A stretch of 9,147 nt of DNA from JAGLTN01 sp023135255. GTDB taxonomy: Bacteria > Planctomycetota > Phycisphaerae > Sedimentisphaerales > Anaerobacaceae. The notes under the pieces are model-generated. The model made no database searches and had not been told where the DNA came from. It was given only the letters and a program-made list of their open reading frames with translations. The position numbers were made by a program, and so were the translations under genes. Shown here piece by piece: positions 6,205-9,147 of this stretch; position 1 is the first letter of the stretch; each line of letters opens with the position of its first letter. The DNA is taken from assembly GCA_030639495.1 (NCBI GenBank), contig DAOWCP010000090.1:1-9147 (forward strand). Reading direction: 5' to 3'.

Positions 6205-7062
6205 TTAGAAATTTCGGATAAATGCAGCAGTGTGAATCGCCATTAGCATGAGGTAGTCGAGATCTGCGAGGCTATAATGTTCGTGGACGAGAGTGTTGTC
6301 TACATATATTACACCATAACAGCCTTGTGCTCCCACGACAGGGACAATCATAGCGGACTGCATATTCCTTTTGCCCCTTGGCAGTGAGAGCCTTGGGAAA
6401 AGAAGATATTGCGATTTTTCAAGTGCTTCGTTGATCCTTGGTTTTAGTTTAATCTCGTTGAGGTCTACGAGTTGACCAGTTCGGTTTTTACCAAGATAAT
6501 TTTCGAACGGCCCTTCAACCTGCATTCTTAAACCGACCCAGCAATTATAGCCTGCGAACTGATTAAGCACTATTTTTATAAGTACTTTTACAATCTCTCC
6601 AATCAGATTTGCTTCGCAGATCAATTCAGTTGCTTTAGTAAATTGTTCTATTCTTGTTGCCGGCATTCTTATTGGTGGAGCATCAGATGAAAAGGTCTTT
6701 CTAATAATCACACTTTGAGTCTGAGAAGGTGGAATTAGAGTATCAGCAAGGTTCATTGGTGTTTGTATGTGATTTTCCTTTAAAATGATGTCAATAGTAA
6801 AATCAACGATGCGGATAATATCGCTGTCTTTTACTTCTGCTTTTTGCACTTGCTGAGCATTTAAGTAAGTCTTATTTGCCGAGTCGAGATCTTCTATGGA
6901 CCAATCGCCCCGCTTTGTTTTTGTGAGTACAGCGTGCCTTCTTGAAACAGAGGTATCCGGCAAAGAAACCTGGCTGTGTTCGTGGCGACCGATATAAATC
7001 GGACCTTTAGAAAACTGCAGTTCTTTGATAATGATATCATTTTGTTTTACGACCAGACGCAT
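6205..7062 (-). CDS. FHA-GAF domain signalling protein
   Basis: A 285-residue cytoplasmic protein. The N-terminal FHA domain (about 20-95) has the phosphothreonine-binding pattern: GR (25-26), SRRH (40-43) and S-x-N-x-T-x-L-N (61-68). FHA domains read Ser/Thr-kinase phosphorylation. A linker (about 96-137) leads to a GAF-like domain (about 138-285) ending in the typical MIVPVVGAQGCYGVIYVDN strands and a final helix. There is no kinase, cyclase or DNA-binding output domain, so it probably acts as an adaptor or sensor partner. ATG at 7062 is chosen because AGGAGA (7075-7070) is 7 bases upstream and a strong promoter lies at 7136-7108. The in-frame TTG at 7140 would be upstream of that promoter. 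Its promoter shares an almost identical sequence with that of the divergent secreted-protein gene. Confidence 0.88.
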   Translation of the reverse strand: MRLVVKQNDIIIKELQFSKGPIYIGRHEHSQVSLPDTSVSRRHAVLTKTKRGDWSIEDLDSANKTYLNAQQVQKAEVKDSDIIRIVDFTIDIILKENHIQTPMNLADTLIPPSQTQSVIIRKTFSSDAPPIRMPATRIEQFTKATELICEANLIGEIVKVLIKIVLNQFAGYNCWVGLRMQVEGPFENYLGKNRTGQLVDLNEIKLKPRINEALEKSQYLLFPRLSLPRGKRNMQSAMIVPVVGAQGCYGVIYVDNTLVHEHYSLADLDYLMLMAIHTAAFIRNF

Positions 7063-7107
7063 AGGCTTTTCTCCTGCGTAAATCGGTATTAAACTGCTTA
7101 TATGCTT

Positions 7108-7136
7108 ATTATCGACAATTTGGTGTGATTTGTCAA
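7108..7136 (-). promoter_or_regulatory. Sigma70-type promoter of the FHA-GAF gene
   Basis: On the minus strand, consensus TTGACA (7136-7131) and GATAAT (7113-7108) are separated by 17 bases. A start near 7101 gives a leader of about 40 bases. The first 20 bases of this module match the plus-strand promoter at 7266-7285 at 18 positions. The gap between the two promoters (7137-7265) holds only AT-rich sequence and a small hairpin, CGTC/GACG (7245-7256). Confidence 0.7.
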
Positions 7137-7265
7137 GCAAAGAGGCGTTTAAAATGATTATATCAGAAATATATATCCCATTATCAGAACAAAAAATTCA
7201 TTTCAAAGACAAAATAATAAAAAACCCAGAATTCACGCCCTAAGCGTCGTTTGACGATATTTTGA

Positions 7266-7294
7266 TTGACAAATGACACCAATTTTAGTATAAT
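7266..7294 (+). promoter_or_regulatory. Consensus sigma70-type promoter of the secreted-protein gene
   Basis: TTGACA (7266-7271) and TATAAT (7289-7294) are both perfect consensus hexamers and lie 17 bases apart, so strong constitutive initiation near 7301 is expected. The spacer starts AATGACACCAA, almost the same as in the divergent promoter at 7136-7108. Confidence 0.8.
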
Positions 7295-7300
7295 GATGTC

Positions 7301-7444
7301 TTGAAAGTTTTTTGCGTAGATACTCTATGGAGTCTGAAAATTATTTTATATGAATATTTTAATCAAAATCCCATCAGAACCTTATCAGTTGTAGCTCTGT
7401 TCGGAACGGTTTTTCAAAGCATTTAAAAGGAGGTTTTTAGAACG
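7301..7444 (+). promoter_or_regulatory. Long 5' leader of the secreted-protein gene, with strong RBS
   Basis: About 144 untranslated bases separate the predicted start from the ATG at 7445. ACTC (7322-7325) and GAGT (7330-7333) form a tetraloop hairpin that extends with AGA/CT (7318-7320, 7334-7335). GTTC/GAAC near 7400 can form a short alternative pairing with the GAAC near 7378. A perfect AAAAGGAGGT ribosome binding site spans 7425-7434, 11 bases before the ATG. The leader could contain a control element, but no known riboswitch class is recognised. Confidence 0.45.
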
Positions 7445-9147
7445 ATGAAAAGGATTTTCACTCTAACAATAGTATTTGTTCTGAGTCAGATTTTGTTTGC
7501 GCAGAATACCTTACCTCAACTCGATAAAGATTATGTAAAACTTGTTTCTTACACCAACACCGATCTTCTCGCCGATTCAACCGCTGCCGTCGGAGTAACT
7601 ACAGATTGTAATTCTTTTACAGTTAACCTCGAAGAACAGCAGCTGATTTTCACTTGGAGCGACAGTAACGGCATCAGCATTCCTGACGGCCCCAATGGCG
7701 ACTGGACTGGAATCAACTTCATTTACGATCCCGCTTTAGCAGGCCCAAATCTTCTGCCGGCTGATGCCTATGTATGGAAAGTGGATGCACATTACGTTAT
7801 AGAGCATACTTATGTCGGCGACCTTGAAATAAAATTATTCACAACTGACCCGAATGACCCCAATATTATAACCAATAGCTGGATGATCCGTGACAACGAG
7901 GGAGGCAGCGGCAATAATATAGACGAAACTCGCACGGATACGGTAGTTTTCCTTGGCTCCCCCGCTGATCCTAACTGGTATTTCCAGGTTCGCGATACCG
8001 CACTTTTTGACACCGGCGAAATTACAGATGTGCAGTTAACTATTCATTATAAATACGGCGAGGAAAAACCAGAATTAAGGCCTTACCAGCTTTTAGGATG
8101 GGATGATAAAATCGTTATTTCAAATGTAACCGACACCACAGTCTCTGCGACTATATATGATGACGAAATAATTTATGTTGATTACAGTTGTATAAACTCA
8201 GGTAATGCAGATGCTTGGGGGTTCAAATACGGCCTATATCTCGATGATGTACTGATTAAATACGTCGAAAAAGATTCTCTCGAGATGAATATTGTCAGCG
8301 ATGTACTTGATTCGGTATTCCCGCCTCTCTCCGAAGGTCCTCATACTTTCAAAGTAGTATGTGACTACGACGATGAAGTAACAGAATTAGACGAATCAAA
8401 CAATGAATATTCAAAACAATTTACCGTTCTTACCAGAGTTGGCAGAAGCATCAACGGCTACAAATTCAATGACATCAACGCAAACGGTATCTGGGATAGT
8501 AACGAACCGGCCCTTCAAGGCTGGCGTATCTTCGCCGACTTGAATGATAACTACCTCTTCGACATCAATGAACCGAATGACATTACAGATGCCAACGGTG
8601 CTTACTCATTACAGGACCTCAACCCGGGGACATATATCATCGCTGAGGTTAATCAGCCTAACTGGCAGCAGACTTACCCTTCTGGCATAAACCCCGCAGG
8701 CGAAACATTGCCTCAAGCCTTGTCAACCCCCGCAATTCCGGGGCCTACAACTTATGGCGATCAGCTTTCGTATAGCGAACTGGCTAATATAAAAATAACA
8801 TCCATGGACAGCCCGCCTAAAAGATCGTTAGTGAAATGGAAAAAACAGATCGGCAGGGGCAAACGGTTTAGATCATGGAAGCAGGCACTCGAAGCTACAG
8901 AAAAGGGACTACTGGACGAACCCGAAGTTCGATCGTCATCGCAAACAATTTCCGATGTAGGCGATATCGTCCTTGACGGTGTGCCAACTTCGACCTGGAC
9001 TTACGGCTGTTCCGCAACAGCTGCGGGAATGATATTCGGCTATTATGACAGGCATGGCCATTCAAACATGTATACCGGTCCGACTAACGGCGGCGTTGCT
9101 CCACTGACACATCTTGGTCAGGGAGATATACCTTCTTTACCAATCCC
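7445..9147 (+). CDS. Secreted multidomain protein with peptidase-like C-terminus (partial)
   Basis: Open to the right edge: 567 complete codons, no stop. A signal peptide spans about 1-19 (MKRIFTLTIVFVLSQILFA). Residues about 60-205 resemble a proprotein-convertase P domain: YVGDLEIKLF (123-132), RDNEGGSGNNID (149-160) and DTALFDTGEITDVQL (184-198). Residues about 240-330 look like a CARDB module ending in VTELDESNNEYSK. Residues about 335-405 form an SdrD-B/Cna-B-like module, with NGYKFNDINANGIWD and DANGAYSLQDLNPGTY. A basic linker (about 458-485) leads into DGVPTSTWTYGCSATAAGMI, where Cys522 sits as the likely nucleophile of a C39-like or papain-like cysteine peptidase. Its His and Asp would lie beyond the window. 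Export and surface or extracellular proteolysis are inferred. ATG 7445 is supported by the AGGAGG site and by the signal peptide. Confidence 0.85.
   Translation, partial: MKRIFTLTIVFVLSQILFAQNTLPQLDKDYVKLVSYTNTDLLADSTAAVGVTTDCNSFTVNLEEQQLIFTWSDSNGISIPDGPNGDWTGINFIYDPALAGPNLLPADAYVWKVDAHYVIEHTYVGDLEIKLFTTDPNDPNIITNSWMIRDNEGGSGNNIDETRTDTVVFLGSPADPNWYFQVRDTALFDTGEITDVQLTIHYKYGEEKPELRPYQLLGWDDKIVISNVTDTTVSATIYDDEIIYVDYSCINSGNADAWGFKYGLYLDDVLIKYVEKDSLEMNIVSDVLDSVFPPLSEGPHTFKVVCDYDDEVTELDESNNEYSKQFTVLTRVGRSINGYKFNDINANGIWDSNEPALQGWRIFADLNDNYLFDINEPNDITDANGAYSLQDLNPGTYIIAEVNQPNWQQTYPSGINPAGETLPQALSTPAIPGPTTYGDQLSYSELANIKITSMDSPPKRSLVKWKKQIGRGKRFRSWKQALEATEKGLLDEPEVRSSSQTISDVGDIVLDGVPTSTWTYGCSATAAGMIFGYYDRHGHSNMYTGPTNGGVAPLTHLGQGDIPSLPI

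Noticed and set aside
7063..7140. N-terminal extension of the FHA-GAF protein to TTG 7140
   Set aside because: The TTG lies upstream of the strong TTGACA/GATAAT promoter, while ATG 7062 has a good Shine-Dalgarno and begins directly at the FHA fold.
7154..7243. 29-codon plus-strand ORF with AGAGG eight bases upstream
   Set aside because: There is no promoter for this strand before it, the product has no recognisable feature, and it lies between two divergent promoters. A chance frame is most likely.

Overview
This window looks like a stretch of bacterial chromosome. Housekeeping genes are interleaved with an AT-rich accessory pair at the left and the start of a large secreted protein at the right. 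The right-hand protein has a P-domain, CARDB and SdrD-like modules, a papain-like/C39-like peptidase segment and Asp-Pro-Asn-rich loops. Together with a lone sigma region-4 protein and FHA-GAF signalling, this suggests Planctomycetota, perhaps the Phycisphaerae/Sedimentisphaerales side. That placement is inference from style; no rRNA or marker phylogeny is available here.

Layout. Positions 1-226 hold no gene I can support, only a GC-rich hairpin and a terminator. A minus-strand two-gene operon follows (1110 to 227): a small SWIM zinc-finger protein, then a protein of unknown family, overlapping by four bases. Next comes a plus-strand YhaM-type 3'-5' exoribonuclease (1385-2353). Its stop codon is the first triplet of a 161-bp inverted-repeat element with TA at both ends (2351-2511), which resembles a MITE. 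A tandem 18-bp direct repeat (2629-2681) precedes a 75-residue sigma-70 region-4 protein (2710-2937). On the minus strand lie recQ (4819-3017) and, upstream of it, the manganese exporter gene mntP (5585-5022); each has a recognisable promoter. Divergent from mntP is a YbhB/YbcL-type PEBP protein (5729-6187), preceded by a 15-codon Rossmann-like ORF relic. An FHA-GAF protein (7062-6205, minus) and a large secreted multidomain protein (7445 to beyond the right edge, plus) are transcribed divergently. They use two strong sigma70-type promoters whose -35/spacer sequences are almost identical.

How the genes relate. There is no single pathway. The recognisable functions are RNA turnover (YhaM), DNA repair helicase (RecQ), Mn2+ efflux (MntP), phosphopeptide/ligand sensing (FHA-GAF) and an exported cysteine-peptidase-like protein. 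The shared promoter module at 7117-7136/7266-7285 suggests the FHA-GAF gene and the secreted protein gene are expressed under similar control. The most unusual parts are the non-coding structures (the TA-flanked inverted repeat, the tandem repeat before the orphan sigma-4 gene and the mirrored promoters) and the AT-rich SWIM operon. I found no CRISPR array, rRNA, tRNA, integrase or transposase in the window.
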